Positions 1 to 6,993 of a DNA stretch of 64,000 nucleotides are shown here, one piece after another. The notes beneath the pieces were generated by a model. That model was not told the origin of the DNA. It did not search any database and was given only the letters and a program-made list of their open reading frames with translations. The first letter of the stretch is position 1. Every line of letters begins with the position of its first letter. Both the position numbers and the translations under genes were made by a program. Source of the DNA: Lysobacteraceae bacterium (GTDB taxonomy: Bacteria; Bdellovibrionota; UBA1018; JAGTJX01); assembly GCA_023657465.1 (NCBI GenBank), contig JAGTJX010000003.1, positions 133,436 through 197,435 on the forward strand, given 5' to 3'.

Positions 1-2
1 CG

Positions 3-263
3 GCCAAGAATAATTGGCGCTACAACAAAGCGATCATGGCCTACAGTGACTCATATAACTTTCATTACATTCTTTATGTAGTCGAATCAGATGGAATCGA
101 AACCGCTGTTAAACGTGCCATGACTTTTATTGGCGATTGCCAACTCAACTCAAAAATTGGCTTTATTCATGCGAAAGATTGGAAACAAGATCCAGCAACT
201 GCACCCATCAGGGGAAGACTTAATATCACTCACCTTGGAGGTCTTATGCAAAATGTAGCGTGA
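3..263 (+). CDS. 3' end of an unidentified gene (partial)
   Basis: An open frame enters from the left edge and ends at the TGA at 261-263, giving 86 residues. The first internal ATG is at 36, but the frame is open to the edge, so this is most likely the C-terminus of a longer protein. The fragment is rich in Tyr and aromatic residues (YNFHYILYVVESDG) and looks like a mixed alpha/beta C-terminal domain. It sits inside what appears to be an integrated element ahead of a serine recombinase, so a replication or mobilisation function is conceivable. I cannot assign a family from this fragment. Confidence 0.45.
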   Translation, partial: AKNNWRYNKAIMAYSDSYNFHYILYVVESDGIETAVKRAMTFIGDCQLNSKIGFIHAKDWKQDPATAPIRGRLNITHLGGLMQNVA

Positions 264-266
264 GGA

Positions 267-303
267 GACTTGTTCGCGAGCTAGTACAGCAGACGAACAA
301 GTC
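267..303 (+). terminator. Hairpin after the partial gene
   Basis: A perfect 10-bp inverted repeat (gacttgttcg at 267-276, cgaacaagtc at 294-303) lies four bases after the stop codon of the upstream gene. The 17-nt loop is followed by an A/C-rich stretch rather than a T-run, so a transcription terminator is plausible but not proven. It could also be part of the structured region that follows. Confidence 0.4.
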
Positions 304-360
304 CATAAAACAAAAACAGGTAAGAAATTTGAATTTTTATTTTTAATTTGAAGAACTTGC

Positions 361-470
361 CGCCGCCAATTCACACGCCTCCTTTCGAGAAGCATCCGTG
401 ACCACTCCCCCCCCAACGATGTTGAGAGGAAGTGGTCACGGATGGAAAGTTCGGGCGTGATGGGGCGGCG
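361..470. repeat. Long nested palindrome, possible structured RNA or att/ori site
   Basis: Three concentric inverted repeats can be read. The outer pair is CGCCGCC at 361-367 with GGCGGCG at 464-470. The middle pair is tcacacgcc at 371-379 with ggcgtga at 454-460, with a two-base bulge. The inner pair is a perfect 14-bp arm, 393-406 with 431-444 (catccgtgaccact). The 24-nt apical loop starts with eight C residues. The whole unit is about 110 bp, non-coding, and lies between the partial gene and the recombinase transcription unit. It could be a folded RNA, a recombination or transfer site, or a regulatory cruciform. Confidence 0.6.
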
Positions 471-512
471 GTATAAAGACTAATTGAGCAAACTAATGAA
501 GGAGAAAAAAGA

Positions 513-614
513 ATGGTAGAACAAAAAAGTTTAGGGGTAATCCATGGCAAAGTCGTGGGGAGACGTAACAGTATTAAATTTAAGAGAAAAAGAAATCGAA
601 AAGAAGGTCTATGA
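513..614 (+). CDS. Tiny basic ORF (33 aa), possible leader peptide
   Basis: ATG at 513 is preceded by AAGGAG at 499-504 with an 8-nt gap, the best ribosome-binding site in this leader. The 33-residue product has a strongly basic end (KFKRKRNRKEG). It overlaps the next ORF (544-738) in another frame. No family is recognised. The good Shine-Dalgarno sequence is the main argument that it is translated, possibly as a leader that tunes translation of the genes behind it. Confidence 0.4.
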   Translation: MVEQKSLGVIHGKVVGRRNSIKFKRKRNRKEGL

Positions 615-738
615 GCAAATGCTTGAAGAGGTGGCAAGAATGATTTATGATGAGGTCTGCCAGCTCCATAAAAATTCAAATCTCGACTCGTTAACTTTAG
701 AAGATGAAATCTTACAAAGGACGGGAACAGATGCTTAA
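544..738 (+). CDS. Small helical protein upstream of the recombinase
   Basis: A 64-residue, mostly charged and helical protein (for example EKEIEKKVYEQMLEEVARM). AGGGG at 533-537 with a 6-nt gap supports the ATG at 544, and an in-frame TAA at 538-540 rules out an earlier start. Its last codons overlap the proposed recombinase start at 731, which suggests translational coupling. It may be an accessory or regulatory protein of the element. The family is not recognised. Confidence 0.5.
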   Translation: MAKSWGDVTVLNLREKEIEKKVYEQMLEEVARMIYDEVCQLHKNSNLDSLTLEDEILQRTGTDA

Positions 739-2488
739 AGATCATAATTACAATATTGCGCTATACATTCGGGTTTCGACTGAGGAGCAAGCTTCAAACG
801 AAGAAGGTTCGCTCAAAAGCCAAGAGCAGCGACTTAGATCGGCGGTAGAGTTTCGAAATCGCCAAGCGAACTTCGGGCAGATCGTAGGCGTATACATTGA
901 CGCTGGGATTTCTGCAAAGGACATGAACCGGCCTAGGCTTCAAGATATGCTTCGGGACATTCGAAGTAAAAAAGTGAATCTAGTGATGGTAACCGAGATC
1001 ACAAGGCTTTCTAGAAACAATCGGGACTTCTTGGAAATGTGGGACATGATGCATGACCTCGGGTGCAGGTTTATGAGTCTTGGAAATGACTTCGACACCA
1101 CCACAGCCGCTGGTGAAATGCTGCTTTTTCAGATGATGAACTTTGCACAGTTTGAGAGGAAGCAAACCAGTGAACGTGTAACTGCAAATATTTTAGCAAG
1201 GGCCAGCCGTGGACTTTATAACGGCGGCTCAATTCCTCTAGGGTTTAAGAAATGTCATTCTAAAAATGGAAGTTTGGATGTTGATGAGCCTCATGCGGAA
1301 ACGGTACAAATTGCCTTTGATGCATTTTTAAAAGAAGGAAGCCTTTCTAGAGCTGCTCGCTGGTTAAATGATAACGGGTACAAGGCCAAAGCACATTTGG
1401 AAGGTGGTGGTTCCAGAATGAGGATTGGGCATTTTACGGTAGATAATCTGCAAAAGATGCTCAGGAACAAAGCCTACATTGGGATCAAAACTTACAACCA
1501 AAAAGGGGAAATAAAGGAAGCAAAAGCCGTATGGGATGGAATTGTAGATGAAACGATTTTCCATCGTGTAAATAAAATGCTGACCAAGAACAAATCAAAG
1601 CTGAAGCCGATTAAACCGAATTGCAAGCACCCATATCTTTTATCAGGTGTAACTTTCTGCATGACTTGTGGTGATTGTATGCCAGGAAAATCGGCCACAG
1701 GCAGAAACGGAAAAGTTCCTTACTATGAACATTCATGGGCAACCAAGCGAGAATCCACACTGACAAAGAAAACTTTTCAATGTGCACCCACTCGCGTTCA
1801 GGCCAAGAAAGCGGAAGCCTTAGTGTGGGCTGAGTTTTGTAAACTTTTAGACAGCAGGGATTTTCTTTTAATGCTTCAAAGCAAGGTAAAAGAAATCCAT
1901 TCGAAAAATGATGAAGGAACAGAACGGAACAAACTTAAAGCCAAACTCTATGGCATGAATTCGCAAATGGATGCGCTTGCAGAACGGATAGCAATTCTTC
2001 CTAGAGAAGTTTCGCCGGTGCCGCTGTTCAAACAAATGGAGAAGCTAGAGATCGCCAAAAAAGAATTGGAGGAACGGCTTTTAAAGGTGAAGGATTTGAA
2101 TTTGAGCGAGAGGCTTGTCTCCATTGAGACATTCGAGCAGTTTGCCCAGATCGCATCCAATACCTTAAAAGAAAACCCAGACTTCAATTTAAAGCGAAGA
2201 CTGCTTCAGAAATTCATCTATCGGGTTGAGATCGGAGTGGATTCTGTGAAAATTTACTGGAACTTAGATCAGGAATTCTTTGAGCGGGAGCTGAAAATAA
2301 AAAAGCCAGGAGCGCGAGATCCTGGCTTTTTAAAACTCTCTGCAAATTTTGGTTCGCAGAGCTTGACTAATGGTGCACTCGGAGAGACTCGAACTCTCAC
2401 GCTCTCGCATACGCCCCTCAAACGTACGTGTCTACCAATTCCACCACGAGTGCTTAGTAGAGTAGGGGTAATGCGTTTCCACCCCTGA
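731..2488 (+). CDS. Large serine recombinase (site-specific integrase)
   Basis: The likely start is ATG 731, behind AAGGA, rather than the in-frame ATG at 704. The N-terminal resolvase domain carries YIRVSTEEQ with the nucleophilic serine at residue 16, and later the arginine motif ITRLSRNNRDF. A recombinase domain follows (around 160-290). Next come a cysteine-rich zinc ribbon (FCMTCGDC plus a later Cys) and a coiled coil of about 70 residues. This is the architecture of large serine integrases that insert and excise phages or genomic islands. The reading frame passes through a strong hairpin at 2300-2331 and antisense through a tRNA-Leu gene before stopping. The last roughly 65 residues are therefore probably not native domain sequence but chromosomal DNA read after integration. 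The function of the catalytic part is clear; the natural C-terminus is uncertain. Confidence 0.9.
   Translation: MLKDHNYNIALYIRVSTEEQASNEEGSLKSQEQRLRSAVEFRNRQANFGQIVGVYIDAGISAKDMNRPRLQDMLRDIRSKKVNLVMVTEITRLSRNNRDFLEMWDMMHDLGCRFMSLGNDFDTTTAAGEMLLFQMMNFAQFERKQTSERVTANILARASRGLYNGGSIPLGFKKCHSKNGSLDVDEPHAETVQIAFDAFLKEGSLSRAARWLNDNGYKAKAHLEGGGSRMRIGHFTVDNLQKMLRNKAYIGIKTYNQKGEIKEAKAVWDGIVDETIFHRVNKMLTKNKSKLKPIKPNCKHPYLLSGVTFCMTCGDCMPGKSATGRNGKVPYYEHSWATKRESTLTKKTFQCAPTRVQAKKAEALVWAEFCKLLDSRDFLLMLQSKVKEIHSKNDEGTERNKLKAKLYGMNSQMDALAERIAILPREVSPVPLFKQMEKLEIAKKELEERLLKVKDLNLSERLVSIETFEQFAQIASNTLKENPDFNLKRRLLQKFIYRVEIGVDSVKIYWNLDQEFFERELKIKKPGARDPGFLKLSANFGSQSLTNGALGETRTLTLSHTPLKRTCLPIPPRVLSRVGVMRFHP
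2300..2331 (-). terminator. Rho-independent terminator of tRNA-Leu
   Basis: A 12-bp inverted repeat (core gccagga/tcctggc, 8-nt loop) has A/T runs on both sides. On the minus strand it lies 39 nt beyond the 3' end of the tRNA-Leu gene and is followed by a T-run. It also lies inside the recombinase reading frame on the plus strand, which supports the view that the element inserted next to this terminator. Confidence 0.8.
2371..2453 (-). tRNA. tRNA-Leu (anticodon GAG)
   Basis: The reverse complement folds as a class II tRNA of 83 nt with encoded CCA. The acceptor stem GCACTCG/CGAGTGC is perfect. The D arm contains GGTAGACA. The anticodon stem TACGT/GCGTA holds the loop TTGAGGG with GAG at 34-36. 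A long variable arm (tgcgagagcgt) and the T arm GAGAG/CTCTC with TTCGAGT follow. The long variable arm and GAG anticodon identify leucine. It has its own promoter and terminator, and the serine recombinase frame runs through it in antisense. Confidence 0.95.
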
Positions 2489-2494
2489 CGTCAA
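2465..2494 (-). promoter_or_regulatory. Promoter of tRNA-Leu
   Basis: On the minus strand TTGACG (2494-2489) and TACCCC (2470-2465) are separated by 18 bp. Initiation would fall a few bases before the tRNA 5' end at 2453. The -35 box is near consensus and the -10 box weak. Confidence 0.55.
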
Positions 2495-2498
2495 GTTG

Positions 2499-3122
2499 TT
2501 AGTATTCAATCCGAAGACCAAAGTGCCAGAAACTAAGAGCTCCGTTCCACCAGCTCCTGTATTCGGCTGTGAGATAGGATCTTAAGACCCCGTGATTGGT
2601 GAAGAACTGGCTAGCTGCGCTGCGTTCAATGATATTGAGCAAGAACCAGCCGCCCACTACGAGACCGGAAGTAGGGGTTCCCCCCGCAACTGTAGTGCCA
2701 CCGAAGGTCATAGACTCTGGAGCAAAGCTGATTCCAACCGGAGATAAGAATTCATATCCTACGACAGGCACGATCCACTGCTCGTGGAAGAACCGCGCTT
2801 GGTACTTCACCATGCCGCCACCATAGAACGTTGAAGCGGAGAAGAAGCTTGCTGCCATCGGCCCGAAGCTTAAGACACCTAAGCTCTGCATGAAGGTCGG
2901 CTGGATTTCGATTTGTAAGGTGAGTGGCTTGCCTAAGAGAGAGCCAGTACTCGTCTGTCCATGAAGGGCGCCGCCTCCGATTTGAACTCCCCAGAGGGGG
3001 CGCAAAAGCGCGTACTTCGGTAATCCAGGTATCGCTTCGATGCTTTCGAGATCTCCATCGCTTGCTGCCTGTGACTGACTCCCGATGAGTAAGAGTGCTA
3101 GGAAAACCAGCCTTGCTATCAT
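2499..3122 (-). CDS. Exported outer-membrane-like protein, unknown function
   Basis: The start at 3122 gives a clean signal peptide (MIARLVFLALLL, cleavage near SQA-AS) and removes the overlap with the plus-strand recombinase gene; longer frames to 3218 or 3152 exist but add a polar leader. The mature part of about 185 residues alternates aromatic and small residues as in a small beta-barrel and ends in EY. It is rich in Gly and contains IQIGGGALHGQ. No specific family is recognised. It is read divergently from the tyrosine recombinase-like gene. Confidence 0.7.
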   Translation of the reverse strand: MIARLVFLALLLIGSQSQAASDGDLESIEAIPGLPKYALLRPLWGVQIGGGALHGQTSTGSLLGKPLTLQIEIQPTFMQSLGVLSFGPMAASFFSASTFYGGGMVKYQARFFHEQWIVPVVGYEFLSPVGISFAPESMTFGGTTVAGGTPTSGLVVGGWFLLNIIERSAASQFFTNHGVLRSYLTAEYRSWWNGALSFWHFGLRIEY

Positions 3123-3173
3123 GATTATTATTCTGCCATTGACCGGAATCATTTGCGAACTTACTTTAGAGTT

Positions 3174-4052
3174 ATGAGTCAAACATTTGGCCGTGCGGTT
3201 CACAGTTTCATTGGGCATCTACAAGGGACAAGCAGGTCTCAGCAAACCATCGCAAGTTACAAGAGCGATCTCAATCAGCTCTCACTCTATCTCAAGAAGC
3301 GATTCCCCAAGGACTACGAGCAACTCTCGAAGCTCACTCCTGCAGTCTTAGGTGAATTCATGATCGCCATGGATCAAGCCAAAGAGAAGACCAACACAAA
3401 ACGTAGGAAGCTACTCACCATTCAGAAGTTCCTCCGCTACCTCTCGTCACGTAAGAAAATCTCAACTGTTCTCTCCAACCGTATTCCTACTCCTCATAAG
3501 ATTGAGAAGTCTCCTCAGATGTTCGAGTTGAAATCGGTGCTAACTGCAATCGAAAAACTTCCCGCTGATTCACATCTTCTGTCTCGCAACAAGCTCATAC
3601 TCTGGATGTTGGCTGAGACTGGATGTCAGGTGAGTGAACTCTGTGGACTGACGTTTGATGACTTCACTAATGGCGAGAGACCAAATGTGGTCATTACAGG
3701 TAAGAGCGCTCGCAATATTCCAATCTCTCAGGAACTTCGCATCGCTGTGTTTGAACACCGTCAATTCAGTGCAGGATCTCATTACTTATTCCGTGGGTTC
3801 AGCAGGGCTGGCGCTCTCCCAGGCAAGATCAGTGACCGCGCCATTGAGCTAGTCGTGAAATCTTACCGTGCAGAGTTAGGCGAGAAGAATCTCACTCCTC
3901 GTGCATTTCGCAGGACAATCGTCATGCAATGGTTTGAGCAAGGCCTCACGCAAGCAGAGATCAAATCAAGACTGGGTCTCAAATCAGACTACGCGTTTAA
4001 GCTCTACGAGCCTCTTCTCAAGCAGAATCACAAGAAACAAAACAAAGTCTAA
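3174..4052 (+). CDS. Tyrosine recombinase-like protein, catalytic residues degenerate
   Basis: The protein has 292 residues from ATG 3174 (a start 21 bp earlier is also possible), the usual XerC/XerD size. Residues 5-100 form the SAM-like core-binding domain, and the rest is the catalytic fold. The nucleophilic tyrosine is in place (Y278, nine residues after the LGL that replaces LGH). The lysine (K177, TGKSARNIP) and the second arginine (R246) are present. The first arginine is Gln152 (AETGCQVSELCGL instead of GLRVSEL), the box II His is Arg243 (TPRAFRR), and the later His is Leu269. Cleavage activity may be lost or altered, leaving DNA binding or an accessory role. No classical att site is seen. 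Its end overlaps the convergent glycosyltransferase by 4 bp. Confidence 0.8.
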   Translation: MSQTFGRAVHSFIGHLQGTSRSQQTIASYKSDLNQLSLYLKKRFPKDYEQLSKLTPAVLGEFMIAMDQAKEKTNTKRRKLLTIQKFLRYLSSRKKISTVLSNRIPTPHKIEKSPQMFELKSVLTAIEKLPADSHLLSRNKLILWMLAETGCQVSELCGLTFDDFTNGERPNVVITGKSARNIPISQELRIAVFEHRQFSAGSHYLFRGFSRAGALPGKISDRAIELVVKSYRAELGEKNLTPRAFRRTIVMQWFEQGLTQAEIKSRLGLKSDYAFKLYEPLLKQNHKKQNKV

Positions 4053-5251
4053 ATCCAAGAATTGAACCACATCCACTGCCTGAAGCTCTCCGAAGGGATA
4101 GGAATGCCTGAAAGTACTGGAAAGAAATAAACGAAAAAGAAGATGACTGCACCTAAGTACACCCACTTGAGCTTATGGAGATTGAGTTTCAAAAACGCAT
4201 ACGCTAGTGAGAACGAAAGCATCATTCCAGCTGGGTAGTAATAATAATAAAAGTGAACTTTCCTAGGAATGATTGCCCACGATAGCCAAAACAAGAAAAA
4301 CAGACCCACGATCCAGCGTGCGACACTGTTCTTTGATTTGAATGTATGCCAAAATGAAACTATCAAACTTAAGAGTCCGAACCACATGACCATTGGATTT
4401 CCAATGAGGAGTACACCTCTAACAATCTCGCCCTCCTTATCAAACGCGTACCAGATCGGGCGTATGGGGAAGATCCATGTCCACCAAGAACTCGTGTAGG
4501 GGTGAGGGCTCACTACTCTCTTCTGGCCTTCAAAGATCAGTTTCTGAAGAGTGAATATGTCCCAGAAGCTATAGTTCTCTTGTTTAAGCCATAAGAGTGG
4601 CAGGAACGTTCCAAAGTAAATTACAAGCGGAACTACTATCAGTGCGATCGCTCCATGCAGCCTATTGGATTTCCTCATTACGTAGGAAGCGAGATAGGGA
4701 AGGAAGAGAACCACCGCAAACCACTTAAACGAGATTGCAAGTCCTAGAGTAGCACCAGCAAGATAAAGGTAGAGTCGTAGCTTGCTCTTCGTGTGTTTCG
4801 GCTGACAAGACGACCAGAAGAATACAATCGACCAAATCATTGCAGCAAACATGAAGGTGTCTAGCATCGCGATTCTTGATTGCACGTAAAGCAAGTGATT
4901 GAACAAGGTGATGAGCATAACCCAGAGAGTGACTGATAAGGATCCAAACCAAATCGCACCGAGCACTCCTACACCAGCAAGAGTGACAACCCCTGCAACT
5001 GTACTCATGATTCTCCAACCCAGAGGCTCATCTCCGAAGATTCTAATGCCTAGAGCGATGAGTACCTTAGTTAAGGGGGGATGTTCCCAGTTTTGGTTTT
5101 TGCCACTGTTCAGGAATTGTTTTGCCGCAGGGACATAGTGAAACTCATCGAAGTTGGGCTTCAGCGGTGTTCCTAGCGCGAAGATGAACAGCATCCAGCC
5201 TAAGAACGAGACGAGTGTGATGAGGAGGATTGTCTTTCTACTGAGTCCCAT
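4049..5251 (-). CDS. PMT/ArnT-family glycosyltransferase (GT39-like membrane protein)
   Basis: A 400-residue polytopic membrane protein with about nine to ten hydrophobic segments. Between the first and second segments is the family hallmark loop with an Asp-Glu pair ([12 protein letters not shown]) followed by [15 protein letters not shown] and GDEPLGWR. These are features of dolichyl- or undecaprenyl-phosphate-linked sugar transferases that glycosylate proteins or lipid A on the outer face of the inner membrane. The substrate cannot be told from sequence. No sugar-carrier synthesis gene is adjacent. Confidence 0.85.
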   Translation of the reverse strand: MGLSRKTILLITLVSFLGWMLFIFALGTPLKPNFDEFHYVPAAKQFLNSGKNQNWEHPPLTKVLIALGIRIFGDEPLGWRIMSTVAGVVTLAGVGVLGAIWFGSLSVTLWVMLITLFNHLLYVQSRIAMLDTFMFAAMIWSIVFFWSSCQPKHTKSKLRLYLYLAGATLGLAISFKWFAVVLFLPYLASYVMRKSNRLHGAIALIVVPLVIYFGTFLPLLWLKQENYSFWDIFTLQKLIFEGQKRVVSPHPYTSSWWTWIFPIRPIWYAFDKEGEIVRGVLLIGNPMVMWFGLLSLIVSFWHTFKSKNSVARWIVGLFFLFWLSWAIIPRKVHFYYYYYPAGMMLSFSLAYAFLKLNLHKLKWVYLGAVIFFFVYFFPVLSGIPIPSESFRQWMWFNSWI

Positions 5252-5267
5252 TTATATCAATGCTAAT

Positions 5268-5711
5268 ATGAATGAAATCAAAGTATCAAGAAATGAACCT
5301 TGTCCCTGCGGCAGCGGAAAGAAATACAAGCGCTGCCACGGTGTAAATGCCCCTCCCGTTCTCAATGAACGCAAAGTAGCTCCAGGCGGCGCACTCCCAG
5401 GTGGTATGGATCCAAATGCAATGAACCCAGAGTTCTTGGCAGAGTTCACGAAGATGCTCTCTAAGCTCCCTAAGGGTCAGATGCAAAAGCTACAAACTCT
5501 TATGCAAAGAGCCTCCAAAGGCAAAGACGTGAGCGGAGCTGCGAAAGATTTCGAGCAGGGATTACCTTTAGAGTTACAAGAGATGCTGATGAATTCAGAG
5601 TTCAGCAAGCAGTTTGAAGAAGCTCAAAAAGCATCGGGTACTAGTGAAGTGAGTGCAGAACAGAAGGAGCCTTCTCGCATGAAGAAGTTCTTCTCTAAGT
5701 TTACAGGTTAG
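5268..5711 (+). CDS. SEC-C motif protein
   Basis: ATG 5268 gives 147 residues beginning right before the zinc-binding SEC-C motif ([17 protein letters not shown], residues 9-25). The frame is open upstream to 5154, but that part would run into the divergent glycosyltransferase. The rest is helical, rich in Met, Lys and Gln, with a basic tail ([11 protein letters not shown]). SEC-C motifs occur at the end of SecA, where they bind zinc and SecB, and in many small proteins of unclear role. Only 16 bp separate it from the divergent start at 5251. Function is unknown beyond zinc binding. Confidence 0.75.
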   Translation: MNEIKVSRNEPCPCGSGKKYKRCHGVNAPPVLNERKVAPGGALPGGMDPNAMNPEFLAEFTKMLSKLPKGQMQKLQTLMQRASKGKDVSGAAKDFEQGLPLELQEMLMNSEFSKQFEEAQKASGTSEVSAEQKEPSRMKKFFSKFTG

Positions 5712-5817
5712 CAACTCAGCCGGACTAAAATCCGAACTTAGAAACCACTGCAAACAGATTCATCAAAATGAAGAGTGCTGAAAGTAAGTCGCGCATCGCA
5801 ATGCATTAATATATAAA

Positions 5818-6993
5818 TTAACGCGTCATGTCAACATACAAAGTCCCAAACTTTGGATAAGGACTATCACTTGTTAACCATTTTACTTTATTCGATCTTA
5901 AGTAGGGCGTGATCCAGTTTGAACCCAAGATTTGCTGCTGATGAATCTGTTTCTTAATCGATGTCAGTGAGCCAGATGAACCCAACCAGAGACTGTTATC
6001 AGAACGCTCGGAAGGGAAGTCTGCTACAGTCTTACTCTCCAAAACTGTGTGAGCTATTGCTCCGTTGATCCAATCATAAAACCATTCAGGATCTACAATG
6101 AGAAGAGTCTTGTCTCCATTCCAATGATCCCATCTCGGGTTGGTCCAAGGACCAAAAAACTGATTTTTCTTCTGAGAAACTTTTTCAATTTCAGATTTCC
6201 ATACTGGATCAAGTTTCACTCCTTCACCCTCAATGGGAGTAATGATTTCGAATGGTATCTTTCTTGTAAAGGAGAGATCAGTGAATATTTTTTCTGAGTC
6301 TTTACCCCAAATGCCTGAGCGTTCAAGCGCGCCAGCAGTAAAACTTGCACAACCGCCACCTGCAGCATCAACGCTTGATTTGCCCTTCAGAAAGGCTCTA
6401 GGTTGATAAACCAAGGTGTAATTCTTATATGCACCTGAAGACTCATAATCATCGACAAACTGAGCGAAATTTCTACAAACTTGGCAGCTTGTTTTCAATC
6501 TCAAGACTTTCACCATCTCAGGATGTGCGCCATAGGAGTCGAGCATATCTTGCACTTCCTGATCCGTTTCGAGATGACCATCGGTGTAGATCGAGACCGA
6601 CGGAACCAATCCCCCACCTTTAAATATTTGTTTGGCAGCCTGATTGTTTTTCTGACCTGTATGTCCAACCATGCGCTCACGCCTAAGGGAAGATTTCCAA
6701 TCTTCGCAGCCGCAAGAATATTTGAAAGAGACGTGACCTAGCATGGATTCATTTTTGTTGCCCAATTGGCCTGGAAGAATTCGATCAATTCTTGAAGTGA
6801 TGTAAGACTTGATAGTTGAGAAGAAGAGGGTCTTAGGTGAATCAAAATTAATACGAGTTGACGATCGGAAAACGAACAAGTCGATCGTAGAATCTCTCGA
6901 TTCCTTAGGTGCGGAATGGGCAGCATTAATAAGAAAATTTAACAATAAAATTGAAACAATGACTGTTTGCGTCATACTGGTCTTGGCGGTCAT
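5818..6993 (-). CDS. Exported protein, possible permuted papain-like hydrolase
   Basis: Taking ATG 6993 (6975 is equally possible) gives 391 residues with a signal peptide (SILLLNFLINAAHSA). A conserved-looking His lies in a strand (MLGHVSFKY, His87), followed by paired cysteines (CGC, then CQVC) and GGGCASFTAGAL with Cys215. The order His before Cys and the surrounding pattern resemble circularly permuted NlpC/P60-type enzymes such as DUF4105 or YiiX-like proteins. That assignment is an inference. It is divergent from, and abuts, the barrel gene at 6992. Confidence 0.65.
   Translation of the reverse strand: MTAKTSMTQTVIVSILLLNFLINAAHSAPKESRDSTIDLFVFRSSTRINFDSPKTLFFSTIKSYITSRIDRILPGQLGNKNESMLGHVSFKYSCGCEDWKSSLRRERMVGHTGQKNNQAAKQIFKGGGLVPSVSIYTDGHLETDQEVQDMLDSYGAHPEMVKVLRLKTSCQVCRNFAQFVDDYESSGAYKNYTLVYQPRAFLKGKSSVDAAGGGCASFTAGALERSGIWGKDSEKIFTDLSFTRKIPFEIITPIEGEGVKLDPVWKSEIEKVSQKKNQFFGPWTNPRWDHWNGDKTLLIVDPEWFYDWINGAIAHTVLESKTVADFPSERSDNSLWLGSSGSLTSIKKQIHQQQILGSNWITPYLRSNKVKWLTSDSPYPKFGTLYVDMTR

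Noticed and set aside
2332-2488. C-terminal extension of the serine recombinase as a real protein domain
   Set aside because: This stretch is antisense to the tRNA-Leu gene and lies behind its terminator; its sequence is explained by the tRNA.
3123-3218. N-terminal extension of the minus-strand exported protein
   Set aside because: It would precede a complete signal peptide and overlap the divergent recombinase-like gene.
5154-5267. Longer start for the SEC-C protein
   Set aside because: It lies inside the divergent glycosyltransferase gene; ATG 5268 begins just before the motif.
6809-6991. N-terminal extension of the porin-like protein
   Set aside because: It is antisense to the 5818-6993 gene and would bury the signal peptide.
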